Part shown: piece by piece, positions 5,247 to 5,284 of the stretch
How positions within the stretch are numbered: position 1 is the stretch's first letter
Layout: the number at the start of each line of letters is the position of its first letter
Source of the DNA: Melaminivora alkalimesophila
Lineage (GTDB): Bacteria; Pseudomonadota; Gammaproteobacteria; Burkholderiales; Burkholderiaceae_C
DNA: 5,284 nucleotides
NCBI RefSeq assembly: GCF_000282995.1
Contig: NZ_ALEE01000560.1
Span: forward strand, 1-5,284
Direction: 5' to 3'
Translations under genes and position numbers: made by a program
The notes under the pieces: generated by a model
Seen by the model: only the letters and a program-made list of their open reading frames with translations
Told to the model about the DNA's origin: nothing
Database searches by the model: none

Positions 5247-5284
5247 TACTAACTACTCGTCGCAGCCGACCGCCTACGGCGGCG
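5247..5284 (+). repeat. attC: attC site of cassette 2, left half only
   Basis: TACTAAC (5247-5253) has the CTAAC core of an R'' box, 10 bases after the cassette 2 stop. After the same spacing as in attC1 comes CG (5267-5268), an unpaired A5269, and CCGCC (5270-5274) that pairs with GGCGG (5278-5282) over the loop TAC. C5283-G5284 pair back to CG beyond the bulge. The distance from the last C of CTAAC to the bulged A is 16 bases in both attC sites. The right arm and the GTTRRRY box lie beyond the window. Confidence 0.72.

Larger units (their letters stand above)
3404..5284. mobile_element. Chromosomal integron (integrase, attI, cassettes 1 and 2; right end outside window)
   Basis: All parts of an integron platform are present in canonical order: a minus-strand IntI integrase gene, its divergent promoter, a candidate attI, then two plus-strand promoterless cassettes each followed by an attC-type hairpin. 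Base composition steps down from the host genes (43/60 G+C at 2401-2460) through intI (34/60 at 4141-4200) to the cassettes (21/60 at 4561-4620, 22/60 at 4921-4980), as expected for acquired cassettes. No transposase, qacE/sul1 end or Tn402-type terminal repeat is visible, and the neighbours are housekeeping genes. A sedentary chromosomal integron is therefore more likely than a mobile class 1 element. The left limit is taken as the end of intI. Confidence 0.85.
4833..5284 (+). mobile_element. Integron gene cassette 2, cut by window end
   Basis: The cassette begins at T4833, right after the attC1 crossover. It carries one + strand gene starting 17 bases in, then the left half of its own attC at the window end. 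Its right boundary lies outside. Confidence 0.75.

Overview
The window looks like a stretch of high-GC proteobacterial chromosome that runs into a chromosomal integron. The left part (1-3322) is dense, GC-rich core metabolism: 43 of 60 bases are G or C in the sample block 2401-2460. It holds the 3' part of lnt (apolipoprotein N-acyltransferase), then fabA and fabB, the two dedicated enzymes of anaerobic unsaturated fatty-acid synthesis. fabA and fabB overlap as ATGA. All three genes are on the + strand. A Lnt of this type with a fabA-fabB pair fits a beta- or gammaproteobacterium. I lean to Betaproteobacteria from the look of the Lnt sequence, but cannot settle it from sequence alone.

A strong hairpin with a T-run on both strands (3350-3382) separates fabB from a convergent minus-strand gene (3404-4396). 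That gene encodes a tyrosine recombinase with all catalytic residues and the extra segment specific to integron integrases (IntI). It is close in layout to IntI1 but clearly not class 1. Upstream of it is a good divergent promoter (PintI) whose -10/spacer region is covered by a perfect inverted repeat. Beyond that is a candidate attI site with inverted core boxes at 4543-4560.

From the attI crossover point onward, on the + strand and pointing away from intI, lie two gene cassettes in AT-richer DNA (21/60 and 22/60 G+C in the sample blocks 4561-4620 and 4921-4980). Cassette 1 (4555-4832) encodes a 68-residue protein with two predicted membrane segments and ends in a complete, foldable 60-bp attC site. 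Cassette 2 (from 4833) encodes a 128-residue putative lipoprotein. The window ends inside its attC, so the array probably continues to the right.

The lnt-fabA-fabB block serves the envelope (lipoprotein maturation and membrane lipid unsaturation). The integron block acquires and shuffles promoterless genes. Its integrase acts on attI and on the folded attC hairpins. The two cassette proteins have no function I can name. They are the least described content of the window, and both appear directed to the membrane or envelope.
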